NCBI GenBank assembly: GCA_035295845.1
Contig: DATGIF010000015.1
Span: forward strand, 1 to 64,000
Direction: 5' to 3'
From: Palsa-892 sp035295845
GTDB taxonomy: Bacteria; Pseudomonadota; Alphaproteobacteria; Rhizobiales; Xanthobacteraceae
Length of the DNA: 64,000 bases
Part shown: piece after piece, positions 56,182-64,000 of the stretch
How the letters are laid out: the number at the start of each line of letters is the position of its first letter
Numbering within the stretch: the first letter of the stretch is position 1
Translations under genes and position numbers: made by a program
Notes under the pieces: generated by a model
Told to the model about the DNA's origin: nothing
What the model saw: only the letters and a program-made list of their open reading frames with translations
Database searches by the model: none

Positions 56182-57288
56182 TCAGTAAATGAGTTCGTCT
56201 TCGCCGCCACGGCCCTTGGCGATCACGATTTCGCCCTTGGCGGCGAGGTCCTTGGCGAGGTTGACCATCAACGACTGCGCCTCGTCGACGTCGCGGAGGC
56301 GCACGGGGCCCATCGACTGGATGTCGTCGAGGAGCATTTTGCCGGCGCGCTGCGACATGTTGGAGGTGAAGAAGTTGCGCACGGTTTCCGACGAGCCCTT
56401 GAGCGCGAGCGCGAGCTTGTCCTTGTCGAACTGGCGCAGCAGCGTCTGCGCCGAGGCGGAGTCGAGCTTGACGAGATCGTCGAAGGTGAACATCAGCGTC
56501 TTGATGCGCTCGGCCGCCTCGCGGTTCGATTCTTCGAGCGCGGTCATGAAGCGGGTTTCGGTCTGACGGTCGAAATAGTTGAACACCTCGGCGATCGCCT
56601 CGTGCGGATCACGCCGGCTTGTCTGCGACAGGTTCGACATGAATTCGGTGCGAAGCGTCTGTTCCACGCGTTCGAGCACGTCCTTCTGGATCGATTCCAT
56701 CCGCAACAGGCGCGTGATCACGTCGAGTGCGAATTCGTCGGGCAGGATCGCGAGCACACGCGCGGCGTGCTCCGGCCTGATCTTGGAGAGCACCACGGCG
56801 ACGGTCTGCGGATATTCGTTCTTGAGGTAGTTGGCGAGGACCTCTTCCTGAACGTTGGAGAGCTTCTCCCACATGTTGCGGCCGGCAGGGCCGCGAATTT
56901 CCTCCATGATCGCGCGTACGCGGTCGGTCGGCAGGAATTCGTTCAACAATCGCTCGGTCGCAATCGAATCGCCCATCAGCGCGCCGGTCGCCGAAAGCTG
57001 ACCGACGAAATCGACGAGAAGCTTCTCGACGGCTTCCGATTCGATGGTGCCGAGCGCCGCCATTGCGATCGATACCGAGCGGATCTCGTCGTCGTCGAGA
57101 AGCTTCCAGACGCTGGCGCCGTGTTTTTCGCCGAGTGCGAGCAACAGGATCGAGGCGCGTTCAATGCCGGTGAGCGCCCGCTTTGCGGGGACCGCGGCGG
57201 TCGCGGCCTGCGCCTGGGCGCCCGCTTCCGGCGCGGGCTTTCCCTTCAGCGAGAAGAGGGCGTCGACGAATGCGGCGGCACTGGCCAT
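56182..57288 (-). CDS. fliG: Flagellar motor switch protein FliG
   Basis: The 368-residue torque-generating rotor protein. N-terminal domain (RALTGIERASILLLALGEKHGASVWKLLDDDEI) binds FliF. The middle domain has the EHPQ-like motif NEYPQTVAVVLSKIRPEHAARVLAILP. The C-terminal domain carries the charged residues that contact the stator (FDDLVKLDSASAQTLLRQFDKDKLALALKG). It lies three bases after fliF and seven before fliH, in the usual order. Confidence 0.96.
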   Translation of the reverse strand: MASAAAFVDALFSLKGKPAPEAGAQAQAATAAVPAKRALTGIERASILLLALGEKHGASVWKLLDDDEIRSVSIAMAALGTIESEAVEKLLVDFVGQLSATGALMGDSIATERLLNEFLPTDRVRAIMEEIRGPAGRNMWEKLSNVQEEVLANYLKNEYPQTVAVVLSKIRPEHAARVLAILPDEFALDVITRLLRMESIQKDVLERVEQTLRTEFMSNLSQTSRRDPHEAIAEVFNYFDRQTETRFMTALEESNREAAERIKTLMFTFDDLVKLDSASAQTLLRQFDKDKLALALKGSSETVRNFFTSNMSQRAGKMLLDDIQSMGPVRLRDVDEAQSLMVNLAKDLAAKGEIVIAKGRGGEDELIY

Positions 57289-57291
57289 GGC

Positions 57292-58926
57292 TTACGCTCT
57301 CGACTCGTGCATCCATTGCCGGATGATGGCGACCGTTTCGTGCGGGTTGCGATCGGCAAGCTCGCCGACTTTTTGGATCGACTGCTGCTGCACTTCGCCC
57401 TGGATTTGGGCGACCTCGATCAGGCGGGCGGCCGGGTTGTCCGCTTTTGGCTTCGCCGCCGGCAATGTCCCTACGGCGGGTGCTTGCTGCTCGGGCGCGG
57501 GGGCAGCGATCACGCGCACGGACTCGTCGGGGGTGACGATGCGACGAATGAGCGGCCGCACGACAAAGAGGATCACGAGGCCCGACAGCACGAGAACGAC
57601 GAGCATCTGCACGCCCTGGAAAATATCGTCGGTGGTGAAGCGCAGCATGCTGAACAGGCCGCCTTCCTCGGCGACCGCGGGAACGGCCGGCGCGTCGGCG
57701 AAGCGGAGATTCACGACCTCGACCTGGTCGCCGCGCTTCTGGTCGTATCCGATCGCCGAGCGAACGAGCGCGGTGATGCGGTCAATTTCTTCCTTCGAGC
57801 GCGGCTGGTAACTCGCCTCGGCGCCGCCCGCGCGTGTGTAGTTTCCGTCGACGAGCACGGCGATCGAGATTCTCTTGACGCGGCCGCCCTCGACGGTTTC
57901 GGTGCGGGTGGTGCGGGAAATCTCGTAATTGACGATTTCCTCGCTCTTTTTGCTCTGGTCGCGCGGGCCGGTGGTGATCGGCTGGCCGCCGCGCACATTG
58001 CCGCCGGGCACCTCGTTGCCGACCGTGACGCCGTCGTCGCCTGTGCCGCCGGTGAGCGCGCTTTCCTCGCGCGTCTGCGTCGAGCGCACGACCTTGCTTT
58101 CGGGATCGAACGTGTCGGAGGTCTGCTGGATGCGGCTGTAATCGATTTCAGCCGAGACCTGCACGCGGGCATGGCCGGGGCCGACGACGCTGTTGACGAT
58201 TGTTTCGACCTGATCCCTCAGCTTGCGCTCGAAGGCGGCATGGCGATCGTCGAGGCCGGAGGCGACGGCGTTCGCTTCTTCGCCGGAGCCGTCAGCGAGC
58301 AACTGTCCCTGCTCGTTCACGATCGAGATGCGCTCGGGCTTCAGCCCCTTCACCGCGGAAGCGGTGAGATGGCGGATGGCGCGGACCTGGCTCGCATCGA
58401 GCATTCCGCGCAGCCTGAGCACGATCGCGGCGGAAGGCTCCTGGCTCTCGCGCGCGAACAATTGCCGCTCGGGCACGACGAGGTGCACGCGCGCGCCCGC
58501 GACGCGGTCAAGCGAGGAGATGGTGCGCGCGAGTTCGCCTTCGAGCGCGCGCAGGTGATTGATGTTTTGCACGAAGGATGTGGTGCCGAGCGTGTCGGAC
58601 TTGTCGAAAATCTCGTAGCCGACCGAGCCGCCGCGCGGCAGGCCGGTTTCCGCGAGCCGCATCCGGAGCCGCGTCACTTGCGACTTCGGCACCAGCACCG
58701 TGGCGCCGTCGGCGCGCAGCTCGTAGGGAATGCCCTGCGTGTCGAGTTCCTTCGCGATGCGCGAGGAATCATCGAGGGTCAGTTCGGTGAATAGCGGCGC
58801 CATCGTCGGCTGCGAGAAGCGCATGATGACGAAAGCGAAAAATCCGATCAGAATCGCGGTGGCTGCGGCCATGGCCGCAAGGCGCGCCGGCCCCAGCGTT
58901 TTGACGAACTCGATGAGACCCTTCAC
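57292..58926 (-). CDS. fliF: Flagellar MS-ring protein FliF
   Basis: A 544-residue inner-membrane ring protein, first gene of fliF-fliG-fliH-fliN-flbD. An N-terminal membrane segment (AAMAAATAILIGFFAFVIMRF) is followed by ring-building motifs (LDTQGIPYELRADGATVLVPKSQVTRLRMRLAETGLP, GARVHLVVPERQLFARESQEPSAAIVLRL), a second membrane segment (MLVVLVLSGLVILFVVRPLI), and a C-terminal FliG-binding tail ending VAIIRQWMHESRA. Together with FliG it assembles the motor base. Confidence 0.97.
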   Translation of the reverse strand: MKGLIEFVKTLGPARLAAMAAATAILIGFFAFVIMRFSQPTMAPLFTELTLDDSSRIAKELDTQGIPYELRADGATVLVPKSQVTRLRMRLAETGLPRGGSVGYEIFDKSDTLGTTSFVQNINHLRALEGELARTISSLDRVAGARVHLVVPERQLFARESQEPSAAIVLRLRGMLDASQVRAIRHLTASAVKGLKPERISIVNEQGQLLADGSGEEANAVASGLDDRHAAFERKLRDQVETIVNSVVGPGHARVQVSAEIDYSRIQQTSDTFDPESKVVRSTQTREESALTGGTGDDGVTVGNEVPGGNVRGGQPITTGPRDQSKKSEEIVNYEISRTTRTETVEGGRVKRISIAVLVDGNYTRAGGAEASYQPRSKEEIDRITALVRSAIGYDQKRGDQVEVVNLRFADAPAVPAVAEEGGLFSMLRFTTDDIFQGVQMLVVLVLSGLVILFVVRPLIRRIVTPDESVRVIAAPAPEQQAPAVGTLPAAKPKADNPAARLIEVAQIQGEVQQQSIQKVGELADRNPHETVAIIRQWMHESRA

Positions 58927-59252
58927 GGCGAAATTCTCCTTGACGCGACACCCGCGAGGCGGGGGCGGGACTAGGCAAGAATTTCCCGGTTCATGGTTGC
59001 AAAACGGTTAATGCCAAGCCGTTCTTGCGCTTATCCTCGAGGAGCCCGTTCGGCCGGGGACGTGGTGCCGCCGGAGGACTTATCCACAGGCTCCAGGGCG
59101 GAGTATTTTTAAGAGGCTCCGCCTAAAAGGCTCACGGTAATTAGAAACCACATCCTAAATATTTGTTATATAACGTATTTGTATTTACAATCTGCAAAAA
59201 TGCCTATCTCGGTCATGTGACTTATTGCGCTCTAGCCAGCGTAGAATCAAAG
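58927..59252. promoter_or_regulatory. fliF-hemA divergent promoter region
   Basis: About 330 bases without a large gene. On the fliF side lies TTGC-AAAACGG-TTAA (58997-59011), preceded by GG and sharing the GGTT-N9-TTAA arrangement seen before flhA and fliI. On the hemA side, roughly 59100-59200, the DNA is unusually AT-rich, with palindromes GTTATATAAC (59165-59174) and TTGTA-TT-TACAA (59179-59190). These could be regulator sites, but neither matches the FNR/FixK consensus TTGAT-N4-ATCAA. Confidence 0.5.
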
Positions 59253-59336
59253 ATGCGAATGGTTCTAAATTGGACTCCAGCGAAAAAAGCTCGAAAAAGC
59301 GCGAAGAAGCATAAGGTCCGCAGTGATGAATTATAG
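59253..59336 (+). CDS. Possible 27-residue basic leader peptide overlapping hemA
   Basis: An ATG-to-TAG frame encoding a short, lysine- and arginine-rich peptide (core NWTPAKKARKSAKKHKVRSDEL). Its stop lies ten bases past the hemA ATG, so translating ribosomes would run over the hemA start. It has no strong ribosome-binding site and no recognised family. It may be a regulatory upstream frame or chance. Confidence 0.3.
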   Translation: MRMVLNWTPAKKARKSAKKHKVRSDEL

Positions 59337-60552
59337 GGGCATTTTCGCCAGCGCGCTCGAACGGCTGCGGGGCGAGCGGCGTTATCGCGTGTTCGCCGAG
59401 ATCGAACGCGACACAGCGCGCTTTCCGCGCGCCACATGGCGTTCGCCCGCGGGCGCGCGCGAGATCGTGGTGTGGTGCTCGAACGACTATCTCGGCATGG
59501 GCCGCCACCCGGCGGTGGTCGAGGCCATGGCCGAAACCGCGCGGCGAACGGGCGCCGGCGCCGGCGGCACGCGCAACATTTCGGGCACGAGCCGGGCGAT
59601 CGTCGAGCTCGAAGCGGAACTCGCGGATCTCCATGGCAAGGAAGCGGCGCTCGTCTTCGGCTCCGGTTACGTGTCGAACGAGACCGGCATTGCCACCATC
59701 GCGAAGCTCTTGCCCGATTGTCTGATTCTTTCGGATGCCGCGAACCACAATTCGATGATTGAAGGCGTCCGCCGCGCGGGCCGCGACAAGGCGATCTTCC
59801 GCCATAACGATCCCGATCATCTCGAGGAATTGCTGCGCGCGGCCGCAAGCCGGCCGAAGCTCATCTGCCTCGAAAGCCTATATTCCATGGACGGCGACCT
59901 GGCGCCGCTCGCGGCCGTCTGCGACCTCGCGGAACGCTACGGCGCCATGACCTATCTCGACGAGGTGCATGCGGTCGGACTCTACGGCCGTCGCGGCGGC
60001 GGCATTGCCGAGCGCGATGGCGTGATGCACCGCATCGACGTGATCGAGGGAACGCTCGCCAAGGCCTTCGGCGTGATCGGCGGCTATCTCGCGGGAACGC
60101 ACGAGGTGATCGATGCCGTGCGTTCGTTCGCGCCCGGATTCATCTTCACCACGGCGCTGCCGCCGCCCGTTGCCGCCGCGGCGACGGCTTCGATCCGGCA
60201 CCTGAAGTCATCGCAACGCGAGCGCGATCTTTTGCAGGCGCAGGTGCGCAAGACCAAGGCGGCGCTCACCGGCGCCGGGTTGCCGGTGATGGCATCGGAG
60301 ACGCACATTATTCCCGTGATGGTCGGCGAGGCGGGGATGTGCAAGGCGGCGAGCGACCTTCTGCTCAACGAGCACGGCATTTACCTGCAGCCGATCAACG
60401 AGCCGACGGTGCAGAAGGGCACGGAACGCCTGCGCGTGACGCCGACGCCATTTCACGATGACGAATTGATCGCCGGGCTCGCGGACGCGCTGGTCAAAAC
60501 CTGGAAAGCGCTGGATTTGCCCTTCGCGGACAAGGCCGAGGCCGCGGAGTAG
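59326..60552 (+). CDS. hemA: 5-aminolevulinate synthase HemA
   Basis: The PLP enzyme of the Shemin pathway, condensing glycine and succinyl-CoA to 5-aminolevulinate for haem; its presence supports an alphaproteobacterium. The 408-residue protein has WCSNDYLGMGRHPAVVEAM, GAGGTRNISGTSRAIVELEAELADLHGKEAALVF, LDEVHAVGLYG, and the PLP lysine in EGTLAKAFGVIGGY. Start is ATG 59326 or GTG 59323, one codon apart; AAGG at 59313 is compatible with either. It is divergent from fliF. Confidence 0.96.
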   Translation: MNYRGIFASALERLRGERRYRVFAEIERDTARFPRATWRSPAGAREIVVWCSNDYLGMGRHPAVVEAMAETARRTGAGAGGTRNISGTSRAIVELEAELADLHGKEAALVFGSGYVSNETGIATIAKLLPDCLILSDAANHNSMIEGVRRAGRDKAIFRHNDPDHLEELLRAAASRPKLICLESLYSMDGDLAPLAAVCDLAERYGAMTYLDEVHAVGLYGRRGGGIAERDGVMHRIDVIEGTLAKAFGVIGGYLAGTHEVIDAVRSFAPGFIFTTALPPPVAAAATASIRHLKSSQRERDLLQAQVRKTKAALTGAGLPVMASETHIIPVMVGEAGMCKAASDLLLNEHGIYLQPINEPTVQKGTERLRVTPTPFHDDELIAGLADALVKTWKALDLPFADKAEAAE

Positions 60553-60693
60553 GGGTACCTGAGCGGGCCGCTCGTGGAATACTTGATACCTCAACCTCTA
60601 ACTAGTTTTAGGTAGTACCTTTCAGGCTACAACCTCCGCGAAACTCCACAGGGATCATCTCTTCGCTGATTGTATCGCGGCGGGTAGGTTGTA

Positions 60694-60721
60694 CGCTCCT
60701 TGCAGGGAAGGCGCTTTTTTT
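60694..60721 (+). terminator. Terminator-like hairpin between hemA and the porin-like gene
   Basis: CGCTCCTT and AAGGCG pair (one bulge) around GCAGGG, followed by CTTTTTTT. It lies 142 bases past hemA and only 20 bases before the next start, so it either ends hemA transcription or attenuates the downstream gene. The remaining DNA from 60553 on shows no gene. Confidence 0.55.
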
Positions 60722-60740
60722 GTGCTCCTGGGGGCATCAA

Positions 60741-61370
60741 ATGAAGAGACTTTTCTTTATCGGCCTTGTTGCGGCTGCCGCCATCTCTGCGCGGCCGGTC
60801 GGGGCGCAGCCACCTGCAACTTATAATTGGACCGGTTGGTACGTGGGCGTCGAAGGCGGCGGCGGCTGGGGAATGGCGGGCGTGCGGGGAATTGCCAATG
60901 ACGCCCGGTTGAGCGGTGTCGTGGGCGGCCTGCAGGGCGGCGATCGATGGCAAAACGGAAACTGGGTGTACGGCTTCGAAGGCAACTTCGACGCTTCCCA
61001 TATCCACGGCAGCGTGAACTGGGGCGGCGTTCCCTATTCAGGAACTATCGATTATTTCGGCACGTTCGAGGGCCACGCTGGCTGGCTCCTGACCCCCGCG
61101 AGCCTCATCAGCGCGACCGGCGGCTTCGCCTTTGGCGGGGTCAGCGCCAAGCTCGTCGACATCGACACCTTCAAGGCCTCGCACGTGATGAACGGATGGA
61201 CCGTAGGCGCCGTCTACGAACTCAAGTTCAATCCGAGCACCACCTTCTTCGTCAGCTACAAATATCTTGATCTCGGCGAGAAGACGTTCGTGCTCGATGA
61301 TCCCGAGCGGGTTCATGTCCGGGCCAATGTCGTGAAGGCGGGCTGGAATTGGCAGTTTTCGACGCGGTGA
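60741..61370 (+). CDS. Outer-membrane beta-barrel protein (porin-like)
   Basis: A 209-residue exported barrel protein: signal peptide (KRLFFIGLVAAAAISARPVGAQ), then NWTGWYVGVEGGGGWGMAGV, the typical opening strand of the Rhizobiales 31-kDa porin-like group, and FFVSYKYLDLGEKTF near the end. The last strand is VRANVVKAGWNWQFSTR. Role unknown. ATG 60741 is chosen because the signal peptide starts there; an in-frame start at 60720 lies in the terminator tail. Confidence 0.85.
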   Translation: MKRLFFIGLVAAAAISARPVGAQPPATYNWTGWYVGVEGGGGWGMAGVRGIANDARLSGVVGGLQGGDRWQNGNWVYGFEGNFDASHIHGSVNWGGVPYSGTIDYFGTFEGHAGWLLTPASLISATGGFAFGGVSAKLVDIDTFKASHVMNGWTVGAVYELKFNPSTTFFVSYKYLDLGEKTFVLDDPERVHVRANVVKAGWNWQFSTR

Positions 61371-61410
61371 ACGGCGCCGCCGCATCGAGCCTTACTCAAG
61401 GCAGGTACCG

Positions 61411-62148
61411 CTAGAGCGCCTTCGGCGCGAGCGCGCCGCTCTTCGTTTTGCCGACGCCGAGATATTCCTCCAGTACCTTTGGATCGCTCTTCAGCGCCGC
61501 GCTCGCGCTTTCGTGCACGATGACGCCGCGTTCGAGAATCGCGGCGCGGTCAGTGACGGACAGGATTTTCTGCGCATTCTGCTCGACGAGAATCGCCGAC
61601 AATCCTTCCTCACGGATCACGCGCGTGAGTGCGGCGAGCAGTTCCTGCACCAGAATCGGCGCGAGCCCTTCGAGCGGCTCGTCGAGAAGAAGAAGGCGCG
61701 GATTGAGCACGAGCGCGCGGCCGATCGCGAGCATCTGCTGCTCGCCGCCTGACAGTTGATTGCCGAGATTGCGACGGCGTTCTTTGAGCCGCGGAAACAG
61801 TTCATAAACCCGCGCGACGGTCCAGCGGCCGGGCCGCGCCACGGCGGTCAGGTTTTCCTCGACGGTGAGCGACTTGAAGATGTTGCGCTCCTGCGGCACC
61901 CAGCCAATGCCGGCCCGCGCCCGCCGCTCCGGCGACAGCCGCGTGAGATCGCCGCCGCCGAGGCGGATCTCGCCGCGGAAATGGCGTGTCGCGCCGATGA
62001 TGGAATTCAGGAGCGTGGTCTTGCCCATGCCGTTGCGGCCGAGGAGGGCGAGCGAGCGGCCTTCCTCGAGGGCGAGCGAGATGTCCGTCAGCACCACCGC
62101 TTCGCCGTAGCCGGCGGACAGTTTTTCGATTCGCAACACTTCAGGCAT
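61411..62148 (-). CDS. livF: Branched-chain amino acid ABC transporter ATPase LivF
   Basis: A 245-residue ABC ATPase. Walker A GRNGMGKTT, the signature LSGGEQQMLAIGRALV, Walker B LLLLDEPLEGLAP, and the LivF-typical tail VHESASAALKSDPKVLEEYLGV. It partners LivG and the LivH-LivM permeases to import leucine, isoleucine, valine or related compounds; such systems also take up amides and other substrates, so specificity is uncertain. It overlaps livG by eight bases. Confidence 0.93.
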   Translation of the reverse strand: MPEVLRIEKLSAGYGEAVVLTDISLALEEGRSLALLGRNGMGKTTLLNSIIGATRHFRGEIRLGGGDLTRLSPERRARAGIGWVPQERNIFKSLTVEENLTAVARPGRWTVARVYELFPRLKERRRNLGNQLSGGEQQMLAIGRALVLNPRLLLLDEPLEGLAPILVQELLAALTRVIREEGLSAILVEQNAQKILSVTDRAAILERGVIVHESASAALKSDPKVLEEYLGVGKTKSGALAPKAL

Positions 62149-62893
62149 CGGCCGCCTCGCCGAGATAGACCGCGCGCACGCGCGGGTCGCGGGCGATCGC
62201 CTCGGGCGCGCCTTCGGTCAGGAGCGCGCCGTTGACCAGCACCGAAATGCGGTCGGCGAAACTGAAGACGAGATCCATGTCGTGCTCGATCAGGAGCACG
62301 GTCACGTCCTTCGGAAGTGCCGCGACGGTGGCGAGGATCTCGTGCCGCTCCGCCTCGGGCACGCCGGCGGCGGGTTCATCGAGGAGGAGGACGCGCGGGC
62401 CGCAGGCGAAGGCCAGCGCGATCTCGAGGAGCCGCTGCTTGCCGTAGGGCAGGATCGCGGTGCGCTCGCTCATCACGTCGGCGAGATGGAAGCGTTCGAT
62501 CAGCTCGATCGATTCCGCCACCACGCCCTTCTTGCTGCCGGCGAGCCGCCACCAGTCGCGGCCCGAGCCGAGCCGCTCGGAAATGGCAATGCCAAGCGTC
62601 TCCAGCGGCGTCAGCTCCGCGAACAGCTGGTTGATCTGGAAGGTGCGCGCAATCCCAAGCCGCACGCGCTCATGCGGCTTCAGGTCCGTGATGTCACGGC
62701 CCGCGAGCCGAATGCGGCCGGCGATGGGCCGCAGCACGCCGGTGAGAAGATTGACGAGCGTGGTCTTGCCGGCGCCGTTCGGGCCGATCAGCGCGTGACG
62801 CGCGCCCGTTTCGACCCGCAACGAAACGTCGTTCGCGGCAACGATGCCGCCGAAGCGCTTGTCGAGATGCTCGGTTTCGAGCGCGATTGACAT
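62141..62893 (-). CDS. livG: Branched-chain amino acid ABC transporter ATPase LivG
   Basis: A 250-residue ABC ATPase. Walker A GPNGAGKTTLVNLLTG, the LivG-type segment ERVRLGIARTFQINQLFAELTPLE, Walker B VLLLDEPAAGVPEAE and LLIEHDMDLVFSFADRISVLVNG. The C-terminus ends RVRAVYLGEAADA. It lies between livM (12 bases) and livF (overlap) in one operon. The usual signature LSGG reads LPYGKQRLLEIALA, as is normal in the LivG branch. Confidence 0.93.
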   Translation of the reverse strand: MSIALETEHLDKRFGGIVAANDVSLRVETGARHALIGPNGAGKTTLVNLLTGVLRPIAGRIRLAGRDITDLKPHERVRLGIARTFQINQLFAELTPLETLGIAISERLGSGRDWWRLAGSKKGVVAESIELIERFHLADVMSERTAILPYGKQRLLEIALAFACGPRVLLLDEPAAGVPEAERHEILATVAALPKDVTVLLIEHDMDLVFSFADRISVLVNGALLTEGAPEAIARDPRVRAVYLGEAADA

Positions 62894-62905
62894 CGGGCGC
62901 CCGCG

Positions 62906-63922
62906 CTAGGTCGCCGTCTTGCGCGGAAAGAGGAGCGAGAACTCCTTGCGGATCACGCCGCGCAACTGGTCGAAGCGATCGCGCCCCACGACCACGATCA
63001 CCACGAGCACGAGGCCGATCCAGAATTGCCAATATTGCGGCGTGACCGCCGCGAGCCAGTCCTGCATCAGCTTGAAGATCAAGGCGCCGATGATGCCGCC
63101 ATAGAGATAGCCGGTGCCGCCGAGGATCAGCATCAGGAGCACGTCGGCCGAACGCTCGAACGAAAACATGTCGAGCGAAGCGAATTGCGTCGTCTGCGTG
63201 AGCAGCGCGCCGGCAACGCCGGCGTAACCGGCGGCGAGGGTGTAGACCGCAACGAGCCGGCCGTTCACGGAAACGCCGATGGCGGAAGCGCGCAGCGAAT
63301 TGCCCTTCACCGCGCGCAGTGAAAGCCCGAAGGGGGAATTGACGATGCGGCGCGCCAGCAAAAAGAGCACGAACAGCACCGCGAGGCTGTAAACATAGGC
63401 GGTGTGGCCGAAAATATCGAAGCGAAAGCGTCCGAATAGGGGGGCGATCGTAATGCCCTGCAGGCCGTCGGCGCCGCCGGTTAGCCCGTCATAGCGGTTG
63501 GCCAACTCGCGCAAGACGAGCGCGACGCCAAGCGTCACCATGATGCGGGTGAGATCCGAGCCGCGCAGCACGAGGAAGCTCGTCACCAAGCCGAGCGCGG
63601 CGGCGGCGAAGCCCGCGAGCGCGAGCGCGAGCGCGGGTTCGGTGACGAGCTGATGTTTTGCGAGCAAGCCCGCGCAATAAGCGCCGAAGCCGAAGAAGGC
63701 GGCCTGGCCGAGCGAGATGATCCCGGCATAGCCGAGAATGAGATCGAGCGAGAGCGCGAACAGGCCGAGGATCGCGATCTCGGTGAGGATCAGATGGCGG
63801 CCGGGAAATAGAAAAATCGTCGCGAAAGCGGCGAGCCAGAAGACGATTTCGGCGGGCCGCCAGCGCGCGCGGTGCATCACGAGGCGCGCGACCGCGGGCT
63901 CGGCGAGACGGGTGGACGTCAT
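62906..63922 (-). CDS. livM: Branched-chain amino acid ABC transporter permease LivM
   Basis: A 338-residue inner-membrane permease with about nine hydrophobic segments. The LivM core is LSLDLILGYAGIISLGQAAFFGFGAYCAGLL, and the coupling region is SPFGLSLRAVKGNSLRASAIGVSVNGRLVAVYTLAAGYAGVAGALL. The motif LMLILGGTGYLYGGIIGALIF is typical. The start is ATG 63922, 16 bases after the livH stop. Confidence 0.93.
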   Translation of the reverse strand: MTSTRLAEPAVARLVMHRARWRPAEIVFWLAAFATIFLFPGRHLILTEIAILGLFALSLDLILGYAGIISLGQAAFFGFGAYCAGLLAKHQLVTEPALALALAGFAAAALGLVTSFLVLRGSDLTRIMVTLGVALVLRELANRYDGLTGGADGLQGITIAPLFGRFRFDIFGHTAYVYSLAVLFVLFLLARRIVNSPFGLSLRAVKGNSLRASAIGVSVNGRLVAVYTLAAGYAGVAGALLTQTTQFASLDMFSFERSADVLLMLILGGTGYLYGGIIGALIFKLMQDWLAAVTPQYWQFWIGLVLVVIVVVGRDRFDQLRGVIRKEFSLLFPRKTAT

Positions 63923-63938
63923 GCTGCCTGCCCCGCGT

Positions 63939-64000
63939 TCATTTCGCGCTCCCGCGCGCGAACAGTCCCTGCGGACGCCAGATCAGCACGACAATCATGA
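63939..64000 (-). CDS. livH: Branched-chain amino acid ABC permease LivH, 3' end
   Basis: Only the last 19 codons lie in the window, reading MIVVLIWRPQGLFARGSAK and a TGA stop. The WRPQGLF motif is the usual C-terminus of LivH-type permeases, and the position directly upstream of livM supports it. Confidence 0.8.
   Translation of the reverse strand, partial: MIVVLIWRPQGLFARGSAK

Noticed and set aside
56062..58794. A 910-codon plus-strand open frame opposite fliG and fliF
   Set aside because: It is the antisense of two complete, well-recognised flagellar genes. Its Arg/Ala/Gly-rich composition and lack of any domain are typical of shadow frames in high-GC DNA.
59179..59190. TTGTA-TT-TACAA considered as an FNR/FixK box for hemA
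   Set aside because: The consensus is TTGAT-N4-ATCAA; both half-site sequence and spacing differ.

Overview
The window is one contiguous, high-GC stretch of an alphaproteobacterial chromosome. The order Hyphomicrobiales (Rhizobiales) is the best fit: it has CtrA and ChpT, a FlbD-type flagellar cluster, Shemin-pathway HemA, DUF6476 and DUF1134/EipA-type proteins, serC-serA behind a serC leader RNA, and a palindromic intergenic repeat typical of the order. The genus cannot be named from sequence alone. Nearly all of it is ordinary core genome. One tRNA-bounded islet and one detoxification-like operon are the main accessory features.

Layout. 1-16 kb holds housekeeping genes: the end of ftsH, an FkbM methyltransferase coupled to a DUF4424 protein, glmM, an outer-membrane barrel protein with a CtrA box, serC-serA behind its leader RNA, an EamA transporter, a two-domain VOC protein, purA with an apparent ATA start, rpoH, an rluD-type gene, and tRNA-Glu(CTC). 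16-24.3 kb is an islet between intact tRNA-Glu and a degenerate copy of the tRNA 3' half. It carries two genes: a 1,919-residue soluble hybrid kinase with ten tandem HAMP-type units, and a REC-PAS-HWE kinase-REC protein. 24.3-28.1 kb (minus strand) is an eight-gene operon, ArsR-SRPBCC-VOC-DUF1428-SRPBCC-VOC-SRPBCC-GST, with a palindromic operator over the regulator's start codon.

28.3-42 kb contains a YeiH-like membrane protein with a 50-residue membrane partner, an alpha/beta hydrolase, a PlsB-like acyltransferase, a GT25 glycosyltransferase, an NADP-dependent oxidoreductase, a molybdate operon (modA, a stand-alone molbindin, an unknown secreted protein, modB, and a modC lacking its C-terminal domain), a coiled-coil membrane protein, an EipA-like protein, a YHS-like protein and cysQ. 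41.6-59 kb is the motility and cell-cycle block: chpT, cheA-cheW-cheY-cheB-cheR, convergent ctrA, fliI-fliJ, a GNAT gene, flhA, and fliF-fliG-fliH-fliN-flbD. 59.2-64 kb holds hemA, a small porin-like protein, and livF-livG-livM plus the 3' end of livH.

How it fits together. ChpT and CtrA, the last two proteins of the CckA-ChpT-CtrA phosphorelay, flank the chemotaxis operon. CtrA-like motifs lie before fliI, flhA, fliF and the 4.7-kb outer-membrane gene. The ctrA-fliI intergenic region holds six GANTC sites. Three copies of one palindromic repeat each sit at a convergent gene junction, where they probably act as shared terminators. No transposase, integrase, CRISPR array or rRNA gene was found.
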